This document shows, in pieces, positions 17,556-25,962 of a stretch of DNA of 64,000 nucleotides. Position numbers and translations under genes: made by a program. Position 1 is the first letter of the stretch, and each line of letters begins with the position of its first letter. Source of the DNA: Allocoprococcus sp004560705 (GTDB lineage Bacteria; Bacillota; Clostridia; Lachnospirales; Lachnospiraceae); assembly GCF_052065755.1 (NCBI RefSeq), contig NZ_JBQHTK010000016.1, positions 6,394-70,393 on the forward strand. The letters run 5' to 3'. Under the pieces are notes generated by a model. It saw only the letters and a list, made by a program, of their open reading frames with translations, did not search any database and was not told where the DNA came from.

Positions 17556-18542
17556 ATGCTGTTATTATCAAGAGAAGATATTAAAAAAGTATTTACTATG
17601 AGGGATGCAATCGAGGCGGATAAGGAGGCGTTCCGTCTGGTTGTTGAGGGAAAATGCGATTCCCCGCTCAGAACAAATATCCAGGCGCCGAAATATGACG
17701 GATGTTTTTTGTTTATGCCGGCCTATGTAGAAGAAATGGATACCGCTGCGGTGAAGATCGTCAACATTTTTCCGCACAATATTGACCAGGGAAAGCCGTC
17801 CTCTCCGGCACAGGTTCTTCTGATTGACGGAAAGACCGGAATCGTTACGGCTGTGCTTGACGGAACCTATGTGACCCAGATCCGTACAGGTGCGGCTTCC
17901 GGCGCGGCATTCGACGTATTGGCGAAGAAAGACTGCCGGATAGGTGCACTGATCGGGACCGGAGGACAGGCAGCGACTCAGCTGGAAGCAATGCTGGAAG
18001 CAAGAAAACTGGAGGAAGTCCGGGTTTATGACCTGAATTATGAGCGTACTGCCGCATTTGCAGAAAGAATGCAGGAAGAACTGAAGGCATACGGAGCAAA
18101 GATTATTCCGGTTCATTCTTCCGATGAAGCAATCGATGACGCGGATCTTCTGATCACCGTGACACCATCTTCCAAACCGGTGTTTGACGGAACAAAGGTG
18201 AAAGCCGGAGCGACCATTAGCTGTGTCGGAGCATACCAGCACCACATGCAGGAGATGGATCCGGCAATCCTGCCGAGAGCATCCAAGATTTATTTCGATT
18301 CGAAAGAGGCGGTGCTGTCTGAATCCGGAGATATTCTGATTCCATTAGAAGAAGGAATCATCACCGAAGAAGACTTTACAGGAGATCTTGGAATGGTACT
18401 GAAAGGGGAACTCGTAGGCAGAGAAAATGATGAGGAAATCATTGTTTTCGAGACCGTAGGAGTTGCGGTTCAGGATCTGGTGGCTGCCAAGAAGATCTAT
18501 GAAAAAGCGGTGGAAGCAAATGTAGGAACTGAGTGGAAATAG
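17556..18542 (+). CDS. Ornithine cyclodeaminase / mu-crystallin family enzyme
   Basis: A 328-residue NAD(P)-binding enzyme of the ornithine cyclodeaminase, alanine dehydrogenase and ketimine reductase family. The substrate-domain block VTQIRTGAASGAAFDVLA and the Rossmann motif ALIGTGGQAATQLEAMLEAR (about 128-147) are clear. A catalytic-type Asp lies in IYFDSKEAVLSESGDI. The gene follows the dehydratase by 23 bases with AGGAGAG upstream, forming a two-gene operon. It may act on an imino or keto acid produced by the dehydratase (inference). Confidence 0.88.
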   Translation: MLLLSREDIKKVFTMRDAIEADKEAFRLVVEGKCDSPLRTNIQAPKYDGCFLFMPAYVEEMDTAAVKIVNIFPHNIDQGKPSSPAQVLLIDGKTGIVTAVLDGTYVTQIRTGAASGAAFDVLAKKDCRIGALIGTGGQAATQLEAMLEARKLEEVRVYDLNYERTAAFAERMQEELKAYGAKIIPVHSSDEAIDDADLLITVTPSSKPVFDGTKVKAGATISCVGAYQHHMQEMDPAILPRASKIYFDSKEAVLSESGDILIPLEEGIITEEDFTGDLGMVLKGELVGRENDEEIIVFETVGVAVQDLVAAKKIYEKAVEANVGTEWK

Positions 18543-18591
18543 AATAAAATAGATTCAAAAAAACTTTCAGAAATTGTGTTCTCATTGATAA

Positions 18592-18684
18592 AATGCCACA
18601 ACCGTGATCCGGCAGGGAGATGTTCTATGGGTAATGGGAGCGGAAATGAATGTTGAGCATCTGGAAGCGTTAAGTAAAGAATAA
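18592..18684 (+). pseudogene. 3' remnant of a TrkA-C-like domain gene
   Basis: After an in-frame stop the frame reads NATTVIRQGDVLWVMGAE and runs about 30 residues to a stop at 18682-18684. The GDVLWVMG pattern resembles the last strand of TrkA-C/RCK regulatory domains. The following terminator (18704) probably belonged to the lost gene. Short, so uncertain. Confidence 0.35.
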
Positions 18685-18703
18685 AAAATAAGCAACCAAT
18701 GGT

Positions 18704-18749
18704 AAAGCGCCGTTTCAAGAGATAAAATACTTGAAACGGCGCTTTTTTT
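18704..18749 (+). terminator. Rho-independent terminator
   Basis: A 16-bp perfect stem, AAAGCGCCGTTTCAAG (18704-18719) with its complement (18730-18745), a 10-base loop and a T-run. It isolates the metabolic operon from the recombinase gene downstream. Confidence 0.92.
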
Positions 18750-18830
18750 CATTGTTTTACAAAAGAAATGAATAAATTCGTTACAATGAAGACAGAGGGG
18801 AACAAAATCAATTAATTGGAGGGTGTAAAA

Positions 18831-19670
18831 ATGGGAGAAAGAATCATAACGGAGGAAATCATACAATCTTTTCATCAATATTTAGTTCAGGAAGAAAAAA
18901 GTACGGCAACAATCGAGAAATATCTTCGCGATGTCCGGACCTTTTCAACGTATATCGGTTCCAAGATTGTGACAAAAGAACTTGTTATGGACTATAAACA
19001 GAATTTGCAGGTGAAAGAATATGCAGTTCGCTCGATCAATTCCATGCTGGCAAGTTTGAGCAGTCTGCTGGACTTCCTGGGATGGTCCGAATGCAAAGTG
19101 AAAAATATTAAAATGCAGAAACAAGTGTATTGTGCCGAAGAAAAAGAATTGACCAAGGCAGAATATTTCCGGCTTCTGGAAGCGTCAAAGAAAAAACCAC
19201 AGCTACAGTTGGTCATGCAGACAATATGCGGAACCGGAATCCGTGTTTCAGAACTGCAGCATTTTACTGTGGAGGCGGTAAAACAAGGAGAGGTCATCGT
19301 CAATTGTAAAGGAAAGACCAGAACGATCCTGATTCCCGGGAAACTGCGGAAACGGTTGCTTGATTATGCCCGGAAGCAGAAAATACAATCCGGAACCATT
19401 TTCCTGAGTCAAAAGAAAACACCGTTAAACCGGAGTTATATCTGGGAACAGATGAAAGGACTTTGTAAGGAGGCGAACGTGAGTCCCGGAAAGGTATTTC
19501 CGCATAACCTGAGGAAGCTTTTTGCAAGGACATTCTACGGTATCGAAAAGGATATCGCCAAATTGGCCGATATTCTGGGACACAGCAGCATCGACACGAC
19601 CCGGATTTATATCATGAGTACAGGGGCAGAGCATCGAAAAAAGATCGAACAGCTTGGCCTTGTCGTGTGA
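18831..19670 (+). CDS. Tyrosine site-specific recombinase (putative invertase of adjacent promoter)
   Basis: A 279-residue integrase/Xer-type recombinase. It has an N-terminal SAM-like core-binding domain (QSFHQYLVQEEKSTATIEKYLRDVRTF, about 10-35) and a catalytic domain with all key residues visible: R in GTGIRVSEL, K in CKGKTRT, HxxR in FPHNLRKLFA, H in LGHSSIDTT and the nucleophile Y in RIYIMSTG. The start at 18831 follows GGAGGGTG. It is not linked to phage genes. Its stop lies 12 bases before a 22-bp inverted repeat that, with its partner 273 bp away, brackets a promoter. That arrangement is typical of recombinases that flip phase-variable promoters, and I infer that role here. Confidence 0.9.
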   Translation: MGERIITEEIIQSFHQYLVQEEKSTATIEKYLRDVRTFSTYIGSKIVTKELVMDYKQNLQVKEYAVRSINSMLASLSSLLDFLGWSECKVKNIKMQKQVYCAEEKELTKAEYFRLLEASKKKPQLQLVMQTICGTGIRVSELQHFTVEAVKQGEVIVNCKGKTRTILIPGKLRKRLLDYARKQKIQSGTIFLSQKKTPLNRSYIWEQMKGLCKEANVSPGKVFPHNLRKLFARTFYGIEKDIAKLADILGHSSIDTTRIYIMSTGAEHRKKIEQLGLVV

Positions 19671-19681
19671 ATATAAAAAAC

Positions 19682-19703
19682 TGACATAATTCACATTATG
19701 TTA
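19682..19703 (+). repeat. Left inverted repeat of candidate invertible segment
   Basis: Two half-sites, TGACATAAT and ATTATGTTA, flank a 4-bp asymmetric centre, TCAC. It matches the reverse complement of 19977-19998 at 21 of 22 positions. Two inverted half-sites around a short centre is the layout of a tyrosine recombinase core site. Confidence 0.85.
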
Positions 19704-19976
19704 TTTAACTGATAAAAAAATGAATATGTTTCAGGTATATTAGGGGTATTTTTTCGGATTTTTGAGTACACGAAGAAATATCCTCCTTTTTGATTTTACA
19801 GAAATCTTGACTGGGGATCATCTTCCTTTGCGCTTCGACGGATTTCGACAGAATTCTTGCTGCCTCTCCCTACAGGAATCGCATTTTTTCGAGCGCATTG
19901 CTTGATTTTTCGACTGTTTTATGCTATACTTTCGTTGATAAATTTTAGATACTTATGTGGATTAAATCTATTGTAC
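19704..19976. promoter_or_regulatory. 273-bp candidate invertible segment carrying an outward promoter
   Basis: Non-coding DNA bounded by the inverted repeats. Near its right end is a strong promoter on the plus strand: -35 TTGATT (19902-19907), exactly 17 bp, extended -10 TGC-TATACT (19922-19930). In the present orientation it reads through the right repeat into the XRE gene and polysaccharide operon (ON). Inverted, it would point into the 3' end of the recombinase gene (OFF). Several TTTCGA/TTCGAC motifs occur in the segment and may be protein sites. Confidence 0.75.
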
Positions 19977-19998
19977 TGACATAATGTGAATTATGTCA
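19977..19998 (-). repeat. Right inverted repeat of candidate invertible segment
   Basis: TGACATAAT, centre GTGA, ATTATGTCA. The half-sites are perfect complements of one another, and the centre is the reverse complement of the left copy's TCAC. Recombination between the two sites would therefore invert, not delete, the intervening DNA. Confidence 0.85.
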
Positions 19999-20069
19999 TA
20001 AATTATATATTTATAGAATATTTTGATTCCATTTCAGCGTGGATTTTCAAGTATAAGGAGGTACGGATT

Positions 20070-20270
20070 TTGAACTATAAGTTATTAAAGACATTTCGAA
20101 AAAGGCATGGTTTCACACAGGCAGAAGTCGCAGAATATGCAGGTGTAAGCCGTCAGGCATTTTCCAACTATGAGAGGGGCTTGCGGGAGCCATCTATAAA
20201 AGTGCTGATCATGCTTGCGGATTTGTATCACATCAGTCTGGATGAATTAGTCGGAAGAGAGCAAAAATAA
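20070..20270 (+). CDS. XRE family helix-turn-helix regulator
   Basis: A 66-residue single-domain HTH_3 protein: LLKTFRKRHGFTQAEVAEYAGVSRQAFSNYERG, then a second helix pair ending SLDELVGREQK. I start it at TTG (20070) because AAGGAGG lies eight bases upstream; upstream in-frame ATG codons lie in or next to the right inverted repeat and have no ribosome-binding site. It is the first gene downstream of the switchable promoter and precedes the glycan operon, so it may regulate the locus or the switch. Confidence 0.85.
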   Translation: MNYKLLKTFRKRHGFTQAEVAEYAGVSRQAFSNYERGLREPSIKVLIMLADLYHISLDELVGREQK

Positions 20271-20276
20271 GAATTT

Positions 20277-20324
20277 CAAAACGCATTGTTTCAGGTGGAG
20301 GAGTACCGGAGACAATGCGTTTTG
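20277..20324 (+). terminator. Hairpin/attenuator between XRE gene and glycan operon
   Basis: A 13-bp perfect stem, CAAAACGCATTGT (20277-20289) with its complement (20312-20324), and a 22-base loop. The T-run is only the four T of the arm itself, so it may act as a leaky terminator or attenuator inside the transcript from the invertible promoter. Confidence 0.55.
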
Positions 20325-20435
20325 GTATAGCCAATTGATTTATAAGCAACTAGTTATTTCATAAATACCAGGAGGAAGCGTAGCTTTGTGGACGGAATAA
20401 TAGGATGCATGAGAAGACAAAGTGAAAAGTAAATA

Positions 20436-22319
20436 ATGAGAGACTTTAGAAAAAAGATTGTTAAAAACAGAGAGATGTTTTTGAGGAGTATGGCGCTTCT
20501 ATTTATGGATATAGCAATCATTATTATCAGCATGGGGGGAGCGCTTTGGATTCGGTGTGATTTCCAGTTTAGTAAGATTGACAGTATTTTTTTGGAATCT
20601 GTGCATGATTATATGCTCATTAATATTACCTGTACAGTATTGATTTATTCAATTTTGAGATTATACAGCAGTTTGTGGCGCTTCGCAAGTATAGAAGAAC
20701 TGAAAAATGTCATTATCGCCGTGTGCTTATCATCGGTGGTGCAGACCGCCGGGATGAAACTTATGGGGTGCGAGGTGCCGAGAAGTTATCCGTTCCTTTA
20801 CCTGCTGTTGCTTGCGCTTTTGACGATCATAAGCAGATTCTCCTATCGGTTTCTGCGGATTGCCATGCACAAGTACAGAAAAGAAAGAGAAGCTGCGCCC
20901 ATTCAGACGATGATCGTAGGTGCCGGATCCGCCGGTTATATGATTGTTCGCGAGATGAACAACAGCAAGCATCTGAATCGGAAGATTCCCTGTATTATCG
21001 ACGATGATCCGGCCAAACTGGGAACGTATCTTCAGGGAATACCGATCGTCGGAAAGAAAGAAATGATTCCCTATTATGCTGAAAAATACGGAATCGAAGA
21101 GATTGTCATTGCGATTCCGACGATATCCAGAGAAGGGCAGAAAGAACTGCTGGATATCTGCCAGAATACATCCTGTAAAATCATGATTCTCCCGGGAATC
21201 TATCAGCTGGTCAACGATGAAGTCAGTGTATCCATGCTCCGCGAGGTTCAGATTGAGGACTTGCTTGGAAGAGAGCCGGTCAATCTCGAGATGGATGAAA
21301 TCATGGAATATGTCCAGGGCAAGACCGTGCTGGTCACAGGGGGCGGAGGATCTATCGGAAGCGAAATCTGCCGACAGGTGGCACTGCATAATCCAGGACT
21401 TCTGATTATCCTGGATATCTATGAAAACAATGCCTACGACGTACAGAATGAACTCCTTGCAAAATATCCGGATATGAACCTGAAGGTTCTGATCGGGTCT
21501 GTGAGAAATAGAAAACGGATCGATTCCATCTTTGAACAGTATCGTCCGGAACTGGTTTTCCACGCTGCAGCACACAAACATGTGCCTCTTATGGAAGACA
21601 GCCCGAATGAGGCGATTAAAAATAATGTATCCGGGACCTGGATCGTGGCCCGCGCTGCAGATGCGTATCGGGCGAAGAAGATGGTTCTGATCTCTACCGA
21701 TAAAGCAGTGCGCCCGACAAACATTATGGGAGCGTCAAAAAGAGTATGCGAGTTGATTGTGCAGAGCTTTGCACAGAATTCGCAGACAGAATATACAGTC
21801 GTGCGTTTTGGAAATGTACTGGGAAGCAACGGAAGCGTTGTCCCATTGTTCCGAAAGCAGATCGAAGAGGGAGGTCCGGTGACGGTGACTCATCCGGAAG
21901 TGATTCGGTATTTTATGACGATCCCGGAGGCCGTGAACCTTGTCCTGCAATGCGGCGCCCTCGCCAAAGGAGGAGAAATCTTCATCCTGGATATGGGGGA
22001 ACCCGTTAAAATCGTAGAACTGGCTGAAAAAATGATTCGTTTATCCGGATATGAACCGGATGTCGACATTCAGATTAAATTTACAGGACTGCGCCCGGGC
22101 GAAAAACTGTATGAGGAACTTCTGATTGATGAGGACAATCTGAAAAAGACGGATAAAGACCGCATTTTCGTTGCCCAGCAGACGGGTGTCGATTCTGCAA
22201 AAATACAGGAGACCGTCCAGAAACTGATCGAAGAAGCATACGACGAGACGCAGGACATGCGCTCTTATATCAAAGAATTGGTACCGGAATATGCTCCGCA
22301 GGGAATTGTAGAAGAATAG
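20436..22319 (+). CDS. Membrane-bound UDP-sugar 4,6-dehydratase (CapD/WbpM/PglF-like)
   Basis: A 627-residue protein that makes the UDP-4-keto-6-deoxy sugar precursor of a surface glycan. It has an N-terminal domain with about four membrane helices (residues 15-135), then a first nucleotide-binding fold (TMIVGAGSAGYMIVREM, about 158-174). The catalytic SDR domain follows, with VLVTGGGGSIGSEI near residue 300 and the family-specific STDKAVRPTNIMGASKR near 425, in which Met replaces the usual catalytic Tyr. FTGLRPGEKLYEELL is also typical. Length is normal for long-form family members. First biosynthetic gene of the glycan operon; the ribosome-binding site is weak. Confidence 0.93.
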   Translation: MRDFRKKIVKNREMFLRSMALLFMDIAIIIISMGGALWIRCDFQFSKIDSIFLESVHDYMLINITCTVLIYSILRLYSSLWRFASIEELKNVIIAVCLSSVVQTAGMKLMGCEVPRSYPFLYLLLLALLTIISRFSYRFLRIAMHKYRKEREAAPIQTMIVGAGSAGYMIVREMNNSKHLNRKIPCIIDDDPAKLGTYLQGIPIVGKKEMIPYYAEKYGIEEIVIAIPTISREGQKELLDICQNTSCKIMILPGIYQLVNDEVSVSMLREVQIEDLLGREPVNLEMDEIMEYVQGKTVLVTGGGGSIGSEICRQVALHNPGLLIILDIYENNAYDVQNELLAKYPDMNLKVLIGSVRNRKRIDSIFEQYRPELVFHAAAHKHVPLMEDSPNEAIKNNVSGTWIVARAADAYRAKKMVLISTDKAVRPTNIMGASKRVCELIVQSFAQNSQTEYTVVRFGNVLGSNGSVVPLFRKQIEEGGPVTVTHPEVIRYFMTIPEAVNLVLQCGALAKGGEIFILDMGEPVKIVELAEKMIRLSGYEPDVDIQIKFTGLRPGEKLYEELLIDEDNLKKTDKDRIFVAQQTGVDSAKIQETVQKLIEEAYDETQDMRSYIKELVPEYAPQGIVEE

Positions 22320-22350
22320 AGAGATACGTATTTAGGGGATGAGGGTGGCT

Positions 22351-24135
22351 ATGAAAACGGAAGAAAGACATCAGAAGAATCCGTATCATAAGCTTACGGA
22401 ATATCAGAAACGTTACATGAAGGTGAAGGATATATTGGACAGAGTACTAGCTATCATAGGACTTTGTATATTATCACCACTGTTTCTGATCATAATCGTT
22501 ATGTGTAAATCAGAAGATGGATGGAATGCACCAGTCTTTTTCTCACAGAAAAGGGTGGGCATTCATAAAAAGCATTTTCAGCTATATAAATTCCGCAGTA
22601 TGAAACTGGATACGCCGCACGACACTCCAACCCATCTGCTCGCGAATCCGGAACAGTACATAACCAAAGTCGGGAAAATGCTTCGGAAAACTTCACTCGA
22701 TGAATTGCCGCAACTTTGGAATATCGCCAAAGGCGATATGGCTGTCGTCGGACCGCGCCCGGCACTTTGGAATCAGTTTGATCTGATTGAAGAGCGGGAC
22801 AGATATGGTGTTCACCAGATTAAGCCGGGCCTCACCGGCTGGGCACAGATCCACGGGCGGGATGAACTGGAAATCAGAGAGAAAGCTAAGTTAGATGGGT
22901 ATTATTTGAGACATTTAGGATTTGTAATTGATATAAAAGCCTTTCTTGGAACGATTGTCTCCGTGGTTAAGAGCGATGGGGTTGTAGAAGGTGGTACAGG
23001 GGCAATTCGTGGGAAGGGAGAAGAGAAGACCGCTGAAGAGAGGACTGAAAAGAAGACCGCATTAATTGTGACGAATCATTCTTATATGCTCTGGCAGTTC
23101 CGGAGAGAGCTGATTGCTGAATTGATGAAAAAATACCATGTCATCATCAGCATGCCTTTCGTGGGACACGAAGAAGATTTCAAAGCCATGGGTGTGAAAT
23201 GCATTCAGACCAATGTGGAGCGCCGGGGGATGAATCCGGTAAAAGATATGTCTCTTATCAAAAGCTACTTTAAGGTGATCAGGGATGAAAAACCGGATAT
23301 CGTTCTTACCTATTCGATTAAACCAAACATTTATGCCGGGTTCGTGTGTGGAGTGCTGAAAATACCGTTCTTCGCCAATGTGCAGGGGATGGGAACCGCA
23401 TTTCAGAATCCAAGGTTGGCAAGATTTGTTTCGATGCTGTATAAAGCGGCGTTCCGAAAAGTCAAAGCAGTCTTTTTCGAAAATGAGGCAAATGCAGAAG
23501 AATTCTGTAAAAGACAGATTATCGAAAAAGACAAAGAAGTTGTACTTCACGGAGCTGGCATTAATCTGGACTATTATTCCCTGCAGCCGTATCCGAAGAA
23601 TGATAAAGTTCATTTCCTGTATCTTGGAAGAATTATGAGAGAGAAAGGGATGGATGAACTTTTCAAAGCGGCAGAAAGGCTTCATGAGGAGCAAGAATCA
23701 TTTGCACTGGATCTGGTTGGTTTTTTTGAAGATGAATATAAAGAAAAGGTGGAAACGCTGCAGAAAAAAGGTGTTGTTATATTTCATGGATTCCAGAAGG
23801 ATCCAAGACCTTTTTATACGGCGGCTGACTGTATCGTAATGCCAAGCTATCACGAAGGGATGAGCAATGTGAATCTGGAAGCGGCGGCAATCGGAAGACC
23901 GGTTATTACATCCGATATTCCCGGATGCAGGGAAGCAGTGGAGGATGGGAAGACTGGGTATTTGTGTAAAGCGAAGAATGCTGAAAGTCTGTATAGGGTG
24001 ATGAAGAAAGTGTTGGAATTGCCAGTGGAAGAAAGAGAAGCTATGGGAGTGGCGGGACGTCGGAAGATGGAAAGGGAATTTGATAAAGGGGAAGTTGTGA
24101 GACGGACGATAGAAGAGATTGAGAGACGGGGATAG
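22351..24135 (+). CDS. Fusion: phosphoglycosyl transferase + GT4-type glycosyltransferase
   Basis: One continuous frame of about 594 residues with two enzymes. Residues 1-210 are a WcaJ/Pgl-like initiating sugar transferase: a membrane segment (VLAIIGLCILSPLFLIIIVM), QKRVGIHKKHFQLYKFRSM, the LRKTSLDELPQLWNIAKGDMAVVGPRP core and GLTGWAQIHGRDELEIREK. After a charged linker (EEKTAEERTEKK, about 225-236) comes a GT-B glycosyltransferase (ALIVTNHSYMLWQFRRELI to FLYLGRIMREKGMDELFKAA, and CIVMPSYHEGMSNVNLEAAAIGRPVITSD). It probably links the first sugar to undecaprenyl phosphate and adds the second. An ATG at 22339 is also possible; GAGGG before 22351 favours the latter. Confidence 0.9.
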   Translation: MKTEERHQKNPYHKLTEYQKRYMKVKDILDRVLAIIGLCILSPLFLIIIVMCKSEDGWNAPVFFSQKRVGIHKKHFQLYKFRSMKLDTPHDTPTHLLANPEQYITKVGKMLRKTSLDELPQLWNIAKGDMAVVGPRPALWNQFDLIEERDRYGVHQIKPGLTGWAQIHGRDELEIREKAKLDGYYLRHLGFVIDIKAFLGTIVSVVKSDGVVEGGTGAIRGKGEEKTAEERTEKKTALIVTNHSYMLWQFRRELIAELMKKYHVIISMPFVGHEEDFKAMGVKCIQTNVERRGMNPVKDMSLIKSYFKVIRDEKPDIVLTYSIKPNIYAGFVCGVLKIPFFANVQGMGTAFQNPRLARFVSMLYKAAFRKVKAVFFENEANAEEFCKRQIIEKDKEVVLHGAGINLDYYSLQPYPKNDKVHFLYLGRIMREKGMDELFKAAERLHEEQESFALDLVGFFEDEYKEKVETLQKKGVVIFHGFQKDPRPFYTAADCIVMPSYHEGMSNVNLEAAAIGRPVITSDIPGCREAVEDGKTGYLCKAKNAESLYRVMKKVLELPVEEREAMGVAGRRKMEREFDKGEVVRRTIEEIERRG

Positions 24136-24268
24136 TGAGTTGGATAGATAGAGAAAGTCGAAGGCGATATGAAGGGAGAGAATTCATATCGTTTTCGCGT
24201 ATGCTGGTTTTTGGGATGAATTGGGCATCGGGGGTGGTGGGGATGCGGGGGAAGAAAGGGACACAGAT

Positions 24269-25237
24269 ATGACATTAACGAATTATTGGTGGCTGCTGAT
24301 ATGGCTTTTTGTCGCCGGGGGGATTTTGACAATTGCGGTGCCGAAAAGGCCGGAGCGAGTGTTGGGGAAGACGGAGAATAGATGGAGCTGGGGGGCAGCA
24401 ATCTTGCTGGCATGTCCGTATGCTGTATGGTGTATGAACAGATCGAACTTCGGAGACACCGAAGTGTATAGAACGACATTTCTAAATGCCCCGGCAGTTA
24501 TTTCACAGATCCCAGTGTATTTAGCAGAACATACGAAAGATCGTGGCTTTTCTGTTTTGATAATTATAATTAAATCAATTATCGGAAATAGCGATAAGTT
24601 GTTTTTCCTATTGATTGCAATATTCCAAATCTTTTGTGTTGTATATTTTTTTAGAAAATATTCTACAGATTTTCTGCTATGCATGTTCATGTTTGTGGCT
24701 TCTACAGATTATTTGTCCTGGATGTTTAATGGTATGCGTCAGTTTATTGCTGTAGGTATTATCTTGTTAAGCTTTGGACTTACTTTAAGAAAAAAATATA
24801 TCCCCGCGATATGTTTGATTTTGTTAGCTGCTACCATTCATGGATCTGCGCTTTTGATGTTGCCTATTTTATTTGTGGTTCAAGGAAAAGCGTGGAACAA
24901 ACGAACACTTCTGATGATGGCTGGCGTTTGTGTGGTAATTTTGTTTGTGGATCAGTTTACTACAATTCTTGATACCATGTTGGCAGAAACACAATATAGT
25001 GATTTGATAACAAATGAAATATGGACAAACGATGATGGAACGAATATGCTTCGCGTGTTGTTTTATTCTATTCCGGCTGTTTTGTCTCTTGTTGGAAAAC
25101 GATATGTGGATGCGGAAAATTCACCAGTTATAAATATGTGTGTAAATTATGCTTGTTGTACTTGTTTGATATATTTTTTGTCCGCATTCACTTCTGGAAT
25201 TTACATCGGAAGAATTCCAATTTTTATGACGCTGTAG
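24269..25237 (+). CDS. EpsG-family polysaccharide polymerase, C-terminally truncated
   Basis: A 322-residue polytopic membrane protein resembling EpsG/Wzy-type polymerases (MTLTNYWWLLIW; FGDTEVYRTTFLNAP; DRGFSVLIIIIKSIIGNSD; DYLSWMFNGMRQFIA). A complete paralog at 51073 aligns throughout, roughly half identical, up to IYIGR and then continues for about 55 residues. Here the match is replaced by IPIFMTL and a stop, exactly where unrelated DNA begins. The last membrane helices are lost and the protein is probably inactive. The start is placed at 24269 to match the paralog; the ribosome-binding site is poor. Confidence 0.8.
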   Translation: MTLTNYWWLLIWLFVAGGILTIAVPKRPERVLGKTENRWSWGAAILLACPYAVWCMNRSNFGDTEVYRTTFLNAPAVISQIPVYLAEHTKDRGFSVLIIIIKSIIGNSDKLFFLLIAIFQIFCVVYFFRKYSTDFLLCMFMFVASTDYLSWMFNGMRQFIAVGIILLSFGLTLRKKYIPAICLILLAATIHGSALLMLPILFVVQGKAWNKRTLLMMAGVCVVILFVDQFTTILDTMLAETQYSDLITNEIWTNDDGTNMLRVLFYSIPAVLSLVGKRYVDAENSPVINMCVNYACCTCLIYFLSAFTSGIYIGRIPIFMTL

Positions 25238-25282
25238 CCCATTGTCAAGATAGGAACAAAAAAATTATTGCAGATTTATTCA

Positions 25283-25306
25283 CACTCGAAAGAGTGCTTT
25301 TTTTTT
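25283..25306 (+). terminator. Weak terminator after truncated epsG
   Basis: CACTC-GAAA-GAGTG (25283-25296) followed by a run of nine T. Short stem but strong T-run, at the start of the inserted DNA. Confidence 0.4.
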
Positions 25307-25533
25307 GCGCTTTTCCGGGTTGCCTGAATTTTTGCAAATTTCTCCCAGACGCTTTTTTGTCCCTATTATATCTATAGGGGTCTACCTTTATTATTGAGGT
25401 TATTCATATTATCTCACGCCCTGAATCTGGGGCATATTCCAAATCCCTATGGCAATAGGTGTCATAACCCTTTCGGGCTCGGGGTGCCAGCCCGCCGCTC
25501 TTGCTTTGCGGAAGTATCATTATCATCTACAGA

Positions 25534-25685
25534 TTATGGCTCAGAGGAATGCCGGTACCTCCTTAGATCATCTATGATATCGCTGCGTATAATTTCGCCT
25601 CCCTTCCCGGTCATGGCGATAGAATATCCTGGCTCCTTGTAGATGGTTGTTTTGGAATACCGATATTAAGATGTCAAGGTGCAGG
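25534..25685 (-). pseudogene. C-terminal relic of a coding gene, probably IS transposase
   Basis: On the minus strand a frame of about 50 codons reads TTIYKEPGYSIAMTGKGG then EIIRSDIIDDLRRYRHSSEP and stops at 25534. It is bounded by a stop upstream. The 3' flank (25240-25530) is non-coding with several GC-rich hairpins, as after many IS transposase genes, and the block starts exactly where epsG is broken. The family is not recognised. Confidence 0.4.
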
Positions 25686-25714
25686 TAGAGGGCAGAATTT
25701 GCCTTTCTGATTTT

Positions 25715-25742
25715 ATATCGTTTTTAGAGGGAGATGCGTAAA
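25715..25742 (-). promoter_or_regulatory. TTTACGCA-N14-CGATAT promoter-like motif, copy D
   Basis: On the minus strand, TTTACGCA (25742-25735), 14 bp, then CGATAT (25720-25715). The same two-part motif lies upstream of three other genes of the accessory block. Here nothing intact lies downstream except the relic at 25534. Confidence 0.45.
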
Positions 25743-25773
25743 AGAAATGTGTTGAAGCTAAGTAAAGATTATT

Positions 25774-25794
25774 CCTCAGAGTAAAATAAGATTA
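25774..25794 (+). repeat. 21-bp repeat shared with right window edge
   Basis: CCTCAGAGTAAAATAAGATTA here matches 63951-63971 in the same orientation with one mismatch. Probably the terminal sequence of an IS family. Confidence 0.5.
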
Positions 25795-25885
25795 TAGTTG
25801 AAAAATAAGTGCATCAACATTACAAGCATTGATGCCGAACATGATATCTCAATGCGTGAAGTATAGCGCCGCCATTAATGTAAAC

Positions 25886-25919
25886 GATGCCCGGAGTGCC
25901 AAAAGGCTCCCCGGGCATC
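25886..25919 (-). terminator. Strong hairpin downstream of ATPase gene
   Basis: GATGCCCGG...CCGGGCATC with further inner pairing (GGAG/CTCC, GCC/GGC) around an AAAA loop, 44 bp past the stop of the minus-strand ATPase gene. The T-run is weak. Confidence 0.6.
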
Positions 25920-25962
25920 AGTGTTTGGGATTATTAAGTTTAGCGGCCATTCATCAGTCAAG

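Noticed and set aside
19986..20069. Longer XRE protein starting at the ATG at 19986
   Set aside because: The extension overlaps the right inverted repeat, has no ribosome-binding site and is not part of the helix-turn-helix fold; TTG at 20070 is well placed.
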